DNA of 64,000 nucleotides from Amorphoplanes digitatis (GTDB lineage Bacteria; Actinomycetota; Actinomycetes; Mycobacteriales; Micromonosporaceae): the NCBI RefSeq assembly GCF_014205335.1, contig NZ_JACHNH010000001.1:8178501-8242500 (forward strand). The letters are read 5' to 3'. The translations under genes were made by a program, and so were the position numbers. Every line of letters begins with the position of its first letter. Position 1 is the first letter of the stretch. Of this stretch, positions 24,535 through 34,600 are shown one piece after another. A model generated the notes under the pieces. It ran no database searches. It saw only the letters and a list, made by a program, of their open reading frames with translations, and was not told where the DNA came from.

Positions 24535-26538
24535 TTACCAGGTGGTCGGCGCCGGGGGCGCGACGACCGGCGGGCGGTCGTCGCAGGTGATCGTGTTCGG
24601 GAGTTCCCAGGACGCCAGCCACGGCCCGGTCGTGCCACCGCCGTCGTTGCCGCCGAGGTCCGTCAGGGCGAACTCCGAACCGGTCGGCCTGAAGTTGAAC
24701 GAGCCGCAGTTGTTCACGCCCACCGCGCCGACGTTGCGGGCGTCCACGTTCTCGAACGAGGCGGAGCCGGCCACCCGGGCGGACACCACCGAGGTTCCGG
24801 TGCCGTCGACGCGGATGTCGCTGAACCGCACGCCGTCGATCGAGTAGAGGTCTTTGACGCCCCAGTCGCTGACCAGCATGATCGCGTTGTAGGTGTTGTC
24901 CAGGTAGTGGTCGCCGGTCACCCGGATGTTCGCGGAGATGCTGCGGTCGAGCGCGTAGAACCAGATCGCGCCGAGGCCGATCTTCCAGTTCAGTTCGAAC
25001 GTTCCCGCGCGTACCACTGTGTTGTTCTTGATTGTCAGGCCGCCGGCGAACGGCTCGGCGCCGAAGCGCGAGCCCACGTGGATGCCGCTGCCCTCACGGA
25101 TCGGGTCGGCAACCAGGTTGCCCGACACGGTGTTGTCCGTGCCGCCGTAGATCGCGATGCCGTTGGCCAGGGTCGGCGTCTGCACGGTGTTGTGGTCGAA
25201 CGTGTTGCCCGCGTTGGCCGTCTTCTCCGACCACATGGCCAGGCCGTCGTCGCCGGTGTTGCGGATGAAGTTGTTGCGCACCACGGAGTTCGTGACGCCG
25301 GTGTGGAAGTTCAGGGCGTCGGCGATCTGGTCGACGATCACGTTGTTCGTGACGGTCAGGTTGCTCATCGGGCCGTCGAACCACATGCCGACCTTGGTGT
25401 GCCGGATGTATAGGCCGTCCAGGGTGGAGTCGCTGAGCGCGCCGCCGACGCCGTTCACCTGGTCGGTGTCGATGCGCTCCCGGACGTCGCCCTCGATCGC
25501 GAAGCCGCTCAGGTGCACGTTGCGGCTGCCGCCGTCGGCCGCGTCCCGGCCGTAGAAGCCGACGCCGGTGTGCACCGAGCCGTCCGGCGCCGGCTCGTCG
25601 AGCGCGACCTGGCGGCCCTTGATGATCGTGTACCAGCTTCCGGCGCCCTCGATCGTCACGTCGTCGACGACGATGTGCCTGTTCACCTGGTAGGTGCCCG
25701 GCGGGACGTACACCTTGAGCCGGGCCTTGCGGGCGAACGCGATCGCCTTGTCGAACGCGGCCGCGGAGTCGCGGCGCCCGGTCGGGTCGGCGCCGAAGAG
25801 CCGCACGTTCGACGCGCGGAGGTTGACGTGCGGCAGGCCGACCAGCTGGGTGTCGAGCAGGTCGATGACCGTCCAGGCGGCGCCGGACGAGGCGGTCAGC
25901 CGGATCTTCTCGCCGGCCCGATAGGTCCTGCCGAGCAGCAGGCGCTGCTCGTCGTAGAAGTGCATCGGCCGGAACGGCTTGGCGATCTCCGGCGCCGGCG
26001 TGGTCGCCGACGGCACGCAGGCGCACTCGGTGATCCACCAGTCCGGGTGCAGCAGCCCCGCGTTCGGGTCGTTGGTGAACGGGTACTGGTTGTAGAGGTA
26101 CGCGTACTGCGACGTCAGCGTCATGGTCCGCGTCGAGCCGCCGACGGCGACGGCGAGGGGCGCGGTGATGCCGCCGCCGGTGGGCGCGTCCGGGATGCTG
26201 TAGCGCACGTTGACGGCGTTGGCAGGCCCCGGGAGCGTGAACTCGACGTACTGGCCGGGGCTCAGCCTGACCGCCGTACGCCCGGAGGCCTCGCCCGCCA
26301 GCGAGTAGGCGGCCCGGTCCGGGCCGATGACGGCGCCGTTGTGCCGGGCGTTCTCCGCCTCCTGCTCGGCGAAGTCCACTGTGGCGCCCCGCCCGGCGAC
26401 CAGGGCCGGGTCGAGCCCGGCGCGGGTCACCACGGGTGCCGCCGGCGCGGCGCCCGCGGGGACGCCCGCACCGGCCGCCAGGCCGATCCCGACAGCGCAG
26501 GCGGTGGCCAGGGCCGGCCATCTCGCATTCACAGACAT
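24535..26538 (-). CDS. Secreted GH87-type alpha-1,3-glucanase (mycodextranase-like)
   Basis: A 667-residue exported protein: signal peptide (about 1-31), CBM35-like beta domain (about 52-230, AEQEAENARHNGAVIG) and a right-handed beta-helix (about 245-600, FGADPTGRRDSAAAFDKAI at its start). Asp407 in IADALNF and Asp430-Asp431 in NTGDDGLAM have the same 23-plus-1 spacing as the three catalytic aspartates reported for GH87 alpha-1,3-glucanases. The role would be hydrolysis of alpha-1,3-glucan of fungal walls or biofilms. The C-terminus has four conserved-looking segments and one cysteine pair. The family call rests on remembered spacing and fold. Confidence 0.8.
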   Translation of the reverse strand: MSVNARWPALATACAVGIGLAAGAGVPAGAAPAAPVVTRAGLDPALVAGRGATVDFAEQEAENARHNGAVIGPDRAAYSLAGEASGRTAVRLSPGQYVEFTLPGPANAVNVRYSIPDAPTGGGITAPLAVAVGGSTRTMTLTSQYAYLYNQYPFTNDPNAGLLHPDWWITECACVPSATTPAPEIAKPFRPMHFYDEQRLLLGRTYRAGEKIRLTASSGAAWTVIDLLDTQLVGLPHVNLRASNVRLFGADPTGRRDSAAAFDKAIAFARKARLKVYVPPGTYQVNRHIVVDDVTIEGAGSWYTIIKGRQVALDEPAPDGSVHTGVGFYGRDAADGGSRNVHLSGFAIEGDVRERIDTDQVNGVGGALSDSTLDGLYIRHTKVGMWFDGPMSNLTVTNNVIVDQIADALNFHTGVTNSVVRNNFIRNTGDDGLAMWSEKTANAGNTFDHNTVQTPTLANGIAIYGGTDNTVSGNLVADPIREGSGIHVGSRFGAEPFAGGLTIKNNTVVRAGTFELNWKIGLGAIWFYALDRSISANIRVTGDHYLDNTYNAIMLVSDWGVKDLYSIDGVRFSDIRVDGTGTSVVSARVAGSASFENVDARNVGAVGVNNCGSFNFRPTGSEFALTDLGGNDGGGTTGPWLASWELPNTITCDDRPPVVAPPAPTTW

Positions 26539-26676
26539 CGAGCAGCTCTTTTCCTTGGGAGCGCGGAGTGAGGTGACCTTAGGTCGCCTGTGACGAACTC
26601 CACAAGAGCCTGTCGACTATTTTCGCATTCCTGTTCTGTTCTTTCAGGATGCAACCTAGCTCGACCGGGTCGGGGC

Positions 26677-28077
26677 CTAGGCTGAGAGCACCCAGCGGCC
26701 GCGGCCCAGCCGCTTCGCCTCGTACATCGCCGCGTCCGCCGAGCGCAGCAGGCCCTCCGCGGCGTCGTCGGTGCTACCCGCGATGCCGATGCTCGCGCCC
26801 ACGACGAGGTCGTGGCCCTCGTAGGCGACCGGCCAGGCCACGTCGGTGATGATCCGCTCGGCAAGCCGGACCGCCTCGTCGGCGGGCACCCCGGGGCAGA
26901 GCAGCACGAATTCGTCGCCGCCGAGCCGGGCCACCAGGTCGCCCTCGCGGACGGCCGAGGAGAGCCGGCCCGAGACGGCGCGCAGGACGGCGTCGCCGGC
27001 CTCGTGGCCGTACTCGTCGTTGATCTGCTTGAACCCGTCCAGGTCCACGTAGAGCACGGCGACCGGCGCGTCCGGCGCGGGTTCGGTCCGGGCCAGCTGG
27101 GCACCGAGCGCGGTCCGGTTCGCCAGCCCGGTCAGCGGATCACAGGACGCCTGGAAGGCGAGCTGCGCCTGCGCCCGTTCCTGTGCGCGGGACACGTTGA
27201 CGAACCGCACCACGACCAGCAGTGCGCAGGCCGCCGAGGCGACCGCGCCGACCATGTCCTGCGGCGTGAAGATGGCCAGCACCGGCGCCGTGAGCAGGGC
27301 CAGACCCAGGAAGAAGATCCGGGCGGGATGCAGGGTGCCGCCGGCCGGGCCGGGGGTGGTCAACTCGGCCCGGTCCGGGTGCAGGCCGGCCGCGACGATC
27401 AGGGCATTGCCGGCCAGGACCAGCACGCCGAGCGGCTCGAACACCTCGGGGCTCAGCAGGTAGGGCAGCACGTTCCAGCAGAGGTCCATGACGAGGTAAC
27501 AGACCACTCCGGCCAGCAGCAGCCGGGTAGGCGCGGTCCGGGTGCCGGGAGACAGGGCGATCACCAGCGCGGCGGTCAGCAGCACCACGTCGGCGAGCGG
27601 GTAGAGCAAGGGCACGGTCGACTCGGCCAGGGTGTAGCCGTCGGTCAGCGGTTTCATGATGAACTGCCAGCTCACCGCCGCCGCGGCGACGGTGAGGATG
27701 AGCGCGTCGACGACCGAGCCGCGCAGCCCTCCGGCCGCCCTGCGGCGCGCCAGCAGGGCCAGGGCTACCGCGAGCAGCGGGTACCCACCCAGCCAGAACA
27801 CGTCGGCCGGTCCGACCGCAGACGTCGCGCCGACCAGGTGCAGCTCGAGCAGCTCGTAGGCGTCACCGGCGAACCACAGGGTCTGGCAGGCGGCGATCAG
27901 CAACCACGGCAACCGGCCCCGGCGCAGCCGTAGGGCCGACCACCAGGCCAGCCCGCACAGCACGGTGTACGTGGCGACGTGCATGACCTCGCCGACCGGC
28001 AGGGCGTAGACATACGCCTCCGTGGCGGCGGCCACGAAGGCCACCGCCACGAAGATCCAGATGCCGATCCTGCTCAT
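26677..28077 (-). CDS. Membrane diguanylate cyclase (GGDEF)
   Basis: A 466-residue protein with about nine membrane helices (1-300) and a C-terminal GGDEF domain. The active site GGDEF is at 386-390 and the inhibitory I-site RxxD (REGD, 377-380) is in the correct place five residues earlier, so it should make c-di-GMP under product inhibition. The substrate Asp in YVDLDGFKQIND is also present. It has no EAL partner in the same protein. The membrane region resembles the MHYT-free sensor of actinobacterial GGDEF proteins. It is the only obvious cyclase here; the stand-alone EAL protein lies 24 kb away. Confidence 0.93.
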   Translation of the reverse strand: MSRIGIWIFVAVAFVAAATEAYVYALPVGEVMHVATYTVLCGLAWWSALRLRRGRLPWLLIAACQTLWFAGDAYELLELHLVGATSAVGPADVFWLGGYPLLAVALALLARRRAAGGLRGSVVDALILTVAAAAVSWQFIMKPLTDGYTLAESTVPLLYPLADVVLLTAALVIALSPGTRTAPTRLLLAGVVCYLVMDLCWNVLPYLLSPEVFEPLGVLVLAGNALIVAAGLHPDRAELTTPGPAGGTLHPARIFFLGLALLTAPVLAIFTPQDMVGAVASAACALLVVVRFVNVSRAQERAQAQLAFQASCDPLTGLANRTALGAQLARTEPAPDAPVAVLYVDLDGFKQINDEYGHEAGDAVLRAVSGRLSSAVREGDLVARLGGDEFVLLCPGVPADEAVRLAERIITDVAWPVAYEGHDLVVGASIGIAGSTDDAAEGLLRSADAAMYEAKRLGRGRWVLSA

Positions 28078-28131
28078 GTCGTGACCCGATCGGCCACGAC
28101 ATGGGTCAGGTGAGCAATTTGCCGCGCGCGG

Positions 28132-30057
28132 TTACGGCTGGCTGCGCGGGCTGTCCGGCGCCAGAGTGTCGATGAACTCGTGCGGGTCGTGCACCGCCGC
28201 GCCGGTCCGGCGGGCGGCGTCGGCCTCGGCCGCCATCGTCCTGGCCGGGCCGGCGGCATCCACGCCGGCCCGCGACGCCGCGGCCACGACCTGCCGGTAC
28301 GCACCCTCGGCGAACGCGTACGCGGCGCGGTAGTCGTGCTTCGCGAAGGCCTTCACGGCCAGCCCGAGCAGCACGTCGGCCGCCCGGAGCCCGCTGCGGG
28401 CCCGCGACGCACCGGACGAGCCGACCACGTCGGCGGCCAGCCGGTTCGCGGCCTCGTAGTACGCCGCGGTCAGGAACCGGTCGCTGTTGTCCCGGTCGAA
28501 CTGGCTGAAGTCCCAGTTGACGTCGATGTAGCTCATCATCGAGTTGCTCTCGTCGCCGGCGTTGGCGAAGAGGAACTCACCCTCAGGCCCGTAGTCGACG
28601 CCGGTCTCGCTGTCGTAGCCGTCGTGCGGATGGCTCATGCCCAGGTGGTGACCGACCTCGTGGATCTGGGTGGTGGTCAGGCCGTACCCGGACTGGACGA
28701 CCTCGGGCGAGATGAAGCAGAAGACGCCCGTCTGGGTGCCGTCGACGTAGTTGTCGTCGGCGAAGCCCAGCGCCGGCACGCCGACCCCGGCGCCGACGGC
28801 GTAGTTGAACACCGGTAGCTCATAGTCGACCCGGCCCTGGTCGTCCCTGGTCCGGTCCAGGTTCGCCCAGTTGTAGAGGTAGAGGTTGGCGAACGCGGGA
28901 TAGCCCGAGTCCGGGTAGCAGCTCTCGTCGGTGAGCACGCCGAGGTAGCACTCCTGCGCCTTCGCGTCGTACGGCAGATCCTGGCTGTCGAAGTCCAGCC
29001 GGTTGCGCCACCGCAGCTCGGCCAGCTCGTCGACGACCAGCTTGGGCTTGACGTACTGCCGCGACGCGTCGACGCCGGGCCAGCCCTCGTACGTGTTGCT
29101 GTCGATGTTTATCGACTTGGGCGGCTCGGGGGTCGGCAGCTCGACCGGGTAGAGCGGCGAGGTGGTCATCAGCAGGTTCAGCGCCACGTAGCGGGTGATC
29201 AGCGAGAGGTCGCCGGCCAGCGCCGACGGCGACCGGAAGCCGCCCGCCGTGTACTCCCAGCTCGGCGGCATGCGGTAGTCGACGACGCCGTCGCCGTCCA
29301 GGTCCGGGTTGTCGACGTCGAAGTTGCTGGTCCACGACTCGGGACCGGCGGAGAGGTCGTGGAACCAGACCCGCCGGGTGCTGCCGAGGCCGGTCTCCTC
29401 GTCGTCGGCGGTGGTGCCGCCCCAGGCGATGATCTTGCGGCTGTCCCGCTGCTTGCCGAAGTCGTACCCGGTGTCGGGGTCCGGCTCGCCGATCTTGGTG
29501 TAGACGTGGAACTTGAAGTCCGCGCGGCCGTACCAGTTGATGAAGAAGACGGTGTTGCGCCGGGTGTCGACGCCGGCGGGCGGGTGCGTCGCCAGCCACT
29601 TCTCCACGCTCGGCGCATCGATGAAGTTGTTGGACGTGATGTCCTTGACGTTCTTCGCCTGCTCGTTGTACGCGGTCTGGAAGGCGGTCAGCGGCGCGGG
29701 CGTGGCCAGCGCGCCGAGCCGCTTGAAGAACTTGTCCTCATAGGACCGGTTCGCGTAGGTGACCCGGTAGTCGTAGGTGTACCGGATGCCCAGCTTCTCG
29801 GTCTGGCCGTAGATCAGCCGGGAGCGGACCACCGGCTCGTACGCCCGGGGCAGGCCGGACAGGTACGCGGCCTTGCCGACCTCGTTCGGCTCGTAGCCGA
29901 GGAACACCACGTTGACCGGCACCTTCTCGGCCAGCCGTGGCTGACCGCCGGGGTGCAGGAAGGTATAGGAGGACTTCGGTGCGGCGCCCGCCGGTCCCGC
30001 GGACGCACCTACCATCGCCGTGATCAGCGCTGCTACGAGCGCGACTGTCCGTCTCAT
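28132..30057 (-). CDS. Secreted metzincin-type zinc metalloprotease
   Basis: A 641-residue exported protein. The signal peptide is RRTVALVAALITAMVGASAG. The zinc motif HEVGHHLGMSH (about residue 465) has the extended HExxHxxGxxH pattern of metzincins, and SNSMMSY supplies the Met-turn. Ca-binding-like DLDGDGVVDY is near residue 260. A helical C-terminal region of about 100 residues follows. Substrate is unknown; extracellular protein degradation is likely. ATG 30057 starts the signal peptide; the frame runs almost 200 codons further upstream, but over the divergent YrdC gene. Length and the two disulfide-prone Cys pairs look intact. Confidence 0.88.
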   Translation of the reverse strand: MRRTVALVAALITAMVGASAGPAGAAPKSSYTFLHPGGQPRLAEKVPVNVVFLGYEPNEVGKAAYLSGLPRAYEPVVRSRLIYGQTEKLGIRYTYDYRVTYANRSYEDKFFKRLGALATPAPLTAFQTAYNEQAKNVKDITSNNFIDAPSVEKWLATHPPAGVDTRRNTVFFINWYGRADFKFHVYTKIGEPDPDTGYDFGKQRDSRKIIAWGGTTADDEETGLGSTRRVWFHDLSAGPESWTSNFDVDNPDLDGDGVVDYRMPPSWEYTAGGFRSPSALAGDLSLITRYVALNLLMTTSPLYPVELPTPEPPKSINIDSNTYEGWPGVDASRQYVKPKLVVDELAELRWRNRLDFDSQDLPYDAKAQECYLGVLTDESCYPDSGYPAFANLYLYNWANLDRTRDDQGRVDYELPVFNYAVGAGVGVPALGFADDNYVDGTQTGVFCFISPEVVQSGYGLTTTQIHEVGHHLGMSHPHDGYDSETGVDYGPEGEFLFANAGDESNSMMSYIDVNWDFSQFDRDNSDRFLTAAYYEAANRLAADVVGSSGASRARSGLRAADVLLGLAVKAFAKHDYRAAYAFAEGAYRQVVAAASRAGVDAAGPARTMAAEADAARRTGAAVHDPHEFIDTLAPDSPRSQP

Positions 30058-30153
30058 GTGGTCACGCTGCCACTCGATACCACCCTTGGTGGGACCTTGT
30101 TTGGCTTTAGCCGCGACTTCCGGCATTTTCGGCAGCTCGCGATCTAGGCTCGG

Positions 30154-30777
30154 GTGGTGGCGAAGTATTTCGACGTGCATCCCGACAATCCGCAGCAGCG
30201 GGCCATCTCCCAGGTGGTCGGAATCCTGCGGGACGACGGGCTGATCGCATACCCGACCGACTCCTGTTACGGCCTCGGCTGCCGCATCGGCAACGCCAAG
30301 GGCCTCGACCGGATCCGCGAGATCCGCCACCTCGGCGACGACCACCACTTCACCCTGGTCTGCCGCGACTTCGCGCAGCTCGGTCAGCTCGTGCAGATCA
30401 GCAACGCGGTCTTCCGGTCGGTCAAGGCCGCGACACCCGGCAGCTACACGTTCATCCTGCCGGCGACCCGCGAGGTGCCGCGCCGGCTGCTGCACCCCAA
30501 GAAGAAGACCGTCGGGGTACGCATCCCGGAGCACACGGTGACCCAGGCCATCCTGGCCGAACTGGGCGAGCCGCTGCTCTCCAGCACGCTGCTGCTGCCC
30601 GGCGACGAGGAGCCGCTGACCGAGGGCTGGGAGATCAAGGATCGGCTCGACCACTCCGTGGACGCGGTGATCGACTCAGGCGAGTGCGGCACGGTACCGA
30701 CCACCGTCATCGACCTCTCCAGCGGCGAACCCGAGATCCTCCGAGTCGGCGCCGGCGACCCGTCCCGCTTCGAGTAG
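30154..30777 (+). CDS. YrdC/Sua5-domain protein (threonylcarbamoyl-AMP synthase type)
   Basis: A 207-residue YrdC-domain protein with the basic KxR-type pocket (YPTDSCYGLGCRI, KKKTVGVRIPEH) and STLLLPGDEEP. The domain binds ATP and makes threonylcarbamoyl-AMP for tRNA t6A37 in Sua5/TsaC. This shorter YciO-like branch may be a paralogue rather than the essential enzyme. GTG at 30154 or 30157 is the start. It is divergent from the metalloprotease. Confidence 0.88.
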   Translation: MVAKYFDVHPDNPQQRAISQVVGILRDDGLIAYPTDSCYGLGCRIGNAKGLDRIREIRHLGDDHHFTLVCRDFAQLGQLVQISNAVFRSVKAATPGSYTFILPATREVPRRLLHPKKKTVGVRIPEHTVTQAILAELGEPLLSSTLLLPGDEEPLTEGWEIKDRLDHSVDAVIDSGECGTVPTTVIDLSSGEPEILRVGAGDPSRFE

Positions 30778-30846
30778 CCCGCGGCCGACCTCTCCACCGA
30801 TCTGTCGGGATGCACGCGACCGCTTCCACCCATGTTTAGCTCGGGC

Positions 30847-30852
30847 TATAGT
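30847..30852 (+). promoter_or_regulatory. -10 element of the toxin-antitoxin remnant
   Basis: TATAGT ends six bases before the ATG at 30859, so transcription would begin at or next to the start codon and give a leaderless message. TTCCAC 17 bp upstream is a weak -35. Confidence 0.5.
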
Positions 30853-30858
30853 TTGCCC

Positions 30859-31045
30859 ATGCCGCAGGACGCGCAACGCCGCTGGTCGATCAAGACCACG
30901 TCTGAGGTGCGGACCTGGCTGCGGGCGCTTCGGCAGGCGGATCCGGACGTCTTTCGATCGGTGAACGTCGCCATCGACATGCTCGCCGAGATCGGCCCGG
31001 CGCTCGGCCGCCCGATGGTCGACACGCTGCAAAGAGGGACGACTC
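30859..31045 (+). pseudogene. Truncated HigB/RelE-like toxin
   Basis: From ATG 30859 the frame encodes the N-terminal about 56 residues of a HigB-type toxin of the RelE superfamily: TTSEVRTWLRALRQ, DPDVFRSVNVAIDMLAE, GPALGRPMVDTLQ. The remainder of the family (the LRPGS and FVFDPxR core with catalytic residues) is absent. The frame instead runs on through the antitoxin gene in another phase to 31254. The break falls exactly before AAAGAGGG, the antitoxin's ribosome binding site. A precise internal deletion of about 60 codons explains this. The product should have no mRNA-cleaving activity. Confidence 0.75.
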
Positions 31046-31360
31046 ATGAGCGAGTTCCACGACTGGGACGACCTCCGTGCGGAGTTGCACGACGGGGACG
31101 AGGAGGCCTTGTCCGCGGAGCGGGCGCGGACCGAAGCCTGGATCAGTGCCTACCATCTCGCCGAGGAACGCAAGCGGCTGGGAATGACGCAGCGGCAGGT
31201 CGCCGAGCTGATGGGTGTCTCGCCCGGGCGGGTCAGCCAGATCGAGAACGGTGACCTCGACGCCAACGAGGTGGCGACCCTGAGCCGGTACGCGCGAGCA
31301 CTGGGTGCTCGGATGCGGATCATCTTCGACTACGGCAACGATCTACGCCAGATCGCCTGA
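31046..31360 (+). CDS. higA: HigA-like XRE antitoxin
   Basis: A 104-residue protein with an acidic N-terminal arm (SEFHDWDDLRAELHDGDEE) and an XRE helix-turn-helix at about 46-75 (RLGMTQRQVAELMGVSPGRV, then SQIENGD). It is a typical second gene of a HigBA pair: it would bind the toxin and repress the shared promoter. Here the toxin is broken, so it may persist as an autorepressor or as a defence against other HigB copies. The ribosome binding site AAAGAGGG sits 7 bp upstream. Confidence 0.88.
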   Translation: MSEFHDWDDLRAELHDGDEEALSAERARTEAWISAYHLAEERKRLGMTQRQVAELMGVSPGRVSQIENGDLDANEVATLSRYARALGARMRIIFDYGNDLRQIA

Positions 31361-31415
31361 CGGGCACCCGTTCCGGGCCGACGGAAATTGCGGGACCGGG
31401 GCGGAGTGGCTGCAC

Positions 31416-31421
31416 TAGAAT
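31416..31421 (+). promoter_or_regulatory. -10 of the ileS leader
   Basis: TAGAAT lies just before the first paired segment of the T-box leader and would place the RNA 5' end near 31427. No good -35 at 17 bp is visible. Confidence 0.45.
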
Positions 31422-31426
31422 TCGGA

Positions 31427-31668
31427 CCGCGAGGCGCTGATGGGGACGAGTAACGCCGCACGCAGCCAGCAGAGACCCGGGGACGGTGGAAGCCCGGGGG
31501 TGTGCGCGGCGCGAAGATCACCCCGGAGCCGCCGGAGGAAAGGCCCCCGGGCCGAGTAGAACCGGCCGCGACCGAAGAGAGGGCCGCGCCTGCCCGGGCG
31601 GTCAAGGAGGGTGGTACCGCGGGGCGTTGCCTCGTCCCTCCGTTGGAGAACAACTGTTCCGACGGAGG
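31427..31668 (+). ncRNA. ileS T-box riboswitch, translational type
   Basis: The leader contains the conserved T-box AGGGTGGTACCGCG at 31608-31621. Stem I can be drawn with GGGG/CCCC below the specifier loop, AGTA (S-turn strand) at about 31450-31453 and the specifier GAAG-ATC-A with isoleucine codon ATC at 31517-31519. There is no U-tract terminator. Instead CCTCCGT (31637-31643) is exactly complementary to ACGGAGG (31662-31668), the Shine-Dalgarno of ileS. Uncharged tRNA-Ile should stabilise the antisequestrator with the T-box and free the site. This matches the translational ileS T-boxes known from actinobacteria. Confidence 0.9.
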
Positions 31669-31674
31669 ATGGCG

Positions 31675-34600
31675 ATGTACAAGCCCGTGCCGGCCCAGGT
31701 CGAGCTGGGTGAGCTGGACCGCGAGGTGCTGCATTTCTGGCAGGCCAACAGCGTGTTCCACCGCAGCCTCGAGCAGTCGCGGGGGCGACCCGAGTGGATC
31801 TTCTACGAGGGCCCGCCGACCGCGAACGGCATGCCGGGCACTCACCACATCGAGAGCCGCGTCTTCAAGGACGTCTTCCCGCGGTACAAGACCATGAAGG
31901 GCTTCCACGTCGCCCGCAAGGCCGGCTGGGACTGCCACGGGCTGCCGGTCGAGCTCGCCGTGGAGAAGGAGCTCGGATTCACCGGTAAGCAGGATATCGA
32001 GGCGTACGGCATCGAGCTGTTCAACGCCAGGTGCCGCGAGTCGGTCACCCGGCACACCGACGCGTTCGCCGAGCTCACCCGGCGGATGGGCTACTGGGTC
32101 GACATGGACGACGCGTACCGGACCATGGATCCCGCGTACATCGAGTCCGTGTGGTGGTCGCTGCGGCGCATCTTCGACAAGGGCCTGCTGGTCGAGGACT
32201 TCCGGGTCGCGCCCTGGTGCCCGCGGGACCAGACCGCGCTGTCCGACCACGAGCTGGCGCAGGGCTACGAGCAGATCGTCGACCCGTCGGTCTTCGTGCG
32301 ATTCCCGCTGACCTCCGGCCCGTACGCCGGCAAGGCCTCGCTGCTGGTGTGGACCACGACGCCCTGGACGCTGGTCTCCAACACCGCCGTCGCGGTCAAC
32401 GCCGACGTCACCTACGTGGTGGCCACCGACGGCGACGGGCAGCTCGTCGTCGCCGAGCCGCTGCTGGAGTCCGTGCTCGGCGACGGGTGGCGCCGGGTGG
32501 CGTCGCTGCCGGGCAAGGAGCTGGAGCGGTGGACCTACCGGCCCCCGTTCGACCTGGTCGAGGTGCCGGGCGCGCACATCGTGATCCTCGCGCCGTACGT
32601 CACCACCGAGAGCGGCTCCGGGCTCGTGCACCAGTCGCCCGCGTTCGGCGCGGACGACCTGGCGAGCTGCCGGGCGTACGGGCTGCCGATGGTCAACCCG
32701 GTCCGGCCCGACGGCACGTTCGCGCCGGAGGTGCCGCTGGTCGGCGGCCAGTTCTTCAAGGCAGCGGACGCGGCGCTGGTCGCCGACCTCCAGGCGCGCG
32801 GCCTGCTCTTCCGCGAGCTCTCCTACGAGCACAGCTACCCGCACTGCTGGCGCTGCCACACGCCGTTGATCTACTACGCCCAGCCGTCCTGGTACGTGCG
32901 CACCACCGCGGTCCGCGAGCGGCTGCTGGAGGAGAACGAGCGGACGAACTGGCAGCCGTCGACGATCAAGCACGGCCGCTACGGCGACTGGCTGACCAAC
33001 AACGTCGACTGGGCCCTGTCCCGGCAGCGCTACTGGGGCACGCCGCTGCCCATCTGGCGCTGCCCGGAGAACCACCTGACCTGCATCGGCTCGCTGAAGG
33101 AGCTGGGCGAGCGCGCCGGCGCGGACCTGTCCGACCTCGACCCGCACCGGCCGTTCATCGACGAGGTCACGTTCGCCTGCGACTGCGGCGCCACCGCCAC
33201 CCGGGTGCCCGACGTCATCGACGCCTGGTACGACTCGGGTGCCATGCCGTTCGCCCAGTTCGGCTATCCGTACCGGAACGTCGAGGTCTTCGAGCGCAGC
33301 TACCCCGCGCAGTTCATCTCCGAGGCGATCGACCAGACCCGCGGCTGGTTCTACACGCTGATGGCGGTCGGCACGCTGGTGTTCGACCGGTCCGCGTACG
33401 AGAACGTGGTCTGCCTGGGGCACATCGTGGCCGAGGACGGTCGCAAGATGTCCAAGCACCTGGGCAACATCGTGGAGCCGATGCCGCTGATGGACCGCCA
33501 CGGCGCCGACGCGGTGCGCTGGTTCATGGCCGCCGTCGGATCGCCCTGGGCATCCCGGCGGATCGGGGACGGCACGCTACAGGAGGTGGTGCGGAAGACC
33601 CTGCTCACCTACTGGAACACGGTCGCCTTCCAGTCGCTGTACGGGCGTACCGCGCGCTGGTCGCCGTCGGCGGCGGACCCGGCGCCCGCCGACCGGCCGG
33701 TCATGGACCGCTGGGTCCTGTCCGAGCTGCACGCGCTGGTCCGGGACGTGGACGCCGCGCTCGCCGCGTTCGACACCCACGAGGCCGGAAAGCTGCTGGC
33801 CACGTTCGTCGACGACCTCTCCAACTGGTACGTGCGCCGCAGCCGCCGCCGCTTCTGGCGCGGTGACCCGGCCGCGCTCGCCACGCTGCACGAGGTCCTG
33901 TCGGCGGTGACGCTGCTGATGGCCCCGATCACGCCGTTCGTCACCGAGCGGGTGTGGCAGGACATGGTCCTGCCGGTCACCCCGACCGCGCCGCAGTCCG
34001 TGCACCTAGCGGCGTACCCGGTCGCCGACGAGTCGCTGATCGACCCGGCGCTGTCGCAGCGGATGGCGCTCGCGCGGCGGCTGGTCGAGCTCGGCCGGGC
34101 GGCGCGGGCGGACTCGGGCGTGAAGACCCGGCAGCCGCTGTCGCGGGCGCTGGCCTCGGCGCACGGCTTCGCCGACCTGTCCGAGGAGTTGCTTGCCGAG
34201 ATCGCCGCCGAGCTCAACGTCGGCGTCGTGCTCCCGGTCGGGTCCGCGGGCGACTCGCTCGTGGACACCACGGCGAAGGCGAACTTCAGGCCGCTCGGCA
34301 GGCGCTTCGGTAAGCGGGTGCAGCAGGTCGCCGCCGCGGTCGCCGCGGCCGACGCGACCGCGCTGAAGGAGTCGCTGCGCGCGGGCGCGAGCGCCTCGGT
34401 CGTGGTGGACGGCGAGACCGTCTCGCTCGGCCCCGACGAGGTGATCATCACCGAGACGCCGCGGGAGGGCTGGGCCGTCGCCGCCGAGGCGGGCGCGACG
34501 CTCGCGCTCGACCTGCACCTGACGCCCGTGCTGCGCCGCGCCGGCGTGGCCCGGGACGCGATCCGGCTGATCCAGGAGGCCCGCAAGTCCAGTGGCCTCG

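Noticed and set aside
30058..30654. Nearly 200-residue N-terminal extension of the metzincin protease
   Set aside because: It would run over the divergent YrdC gene and precede a clear signal peptide starting at 30057.
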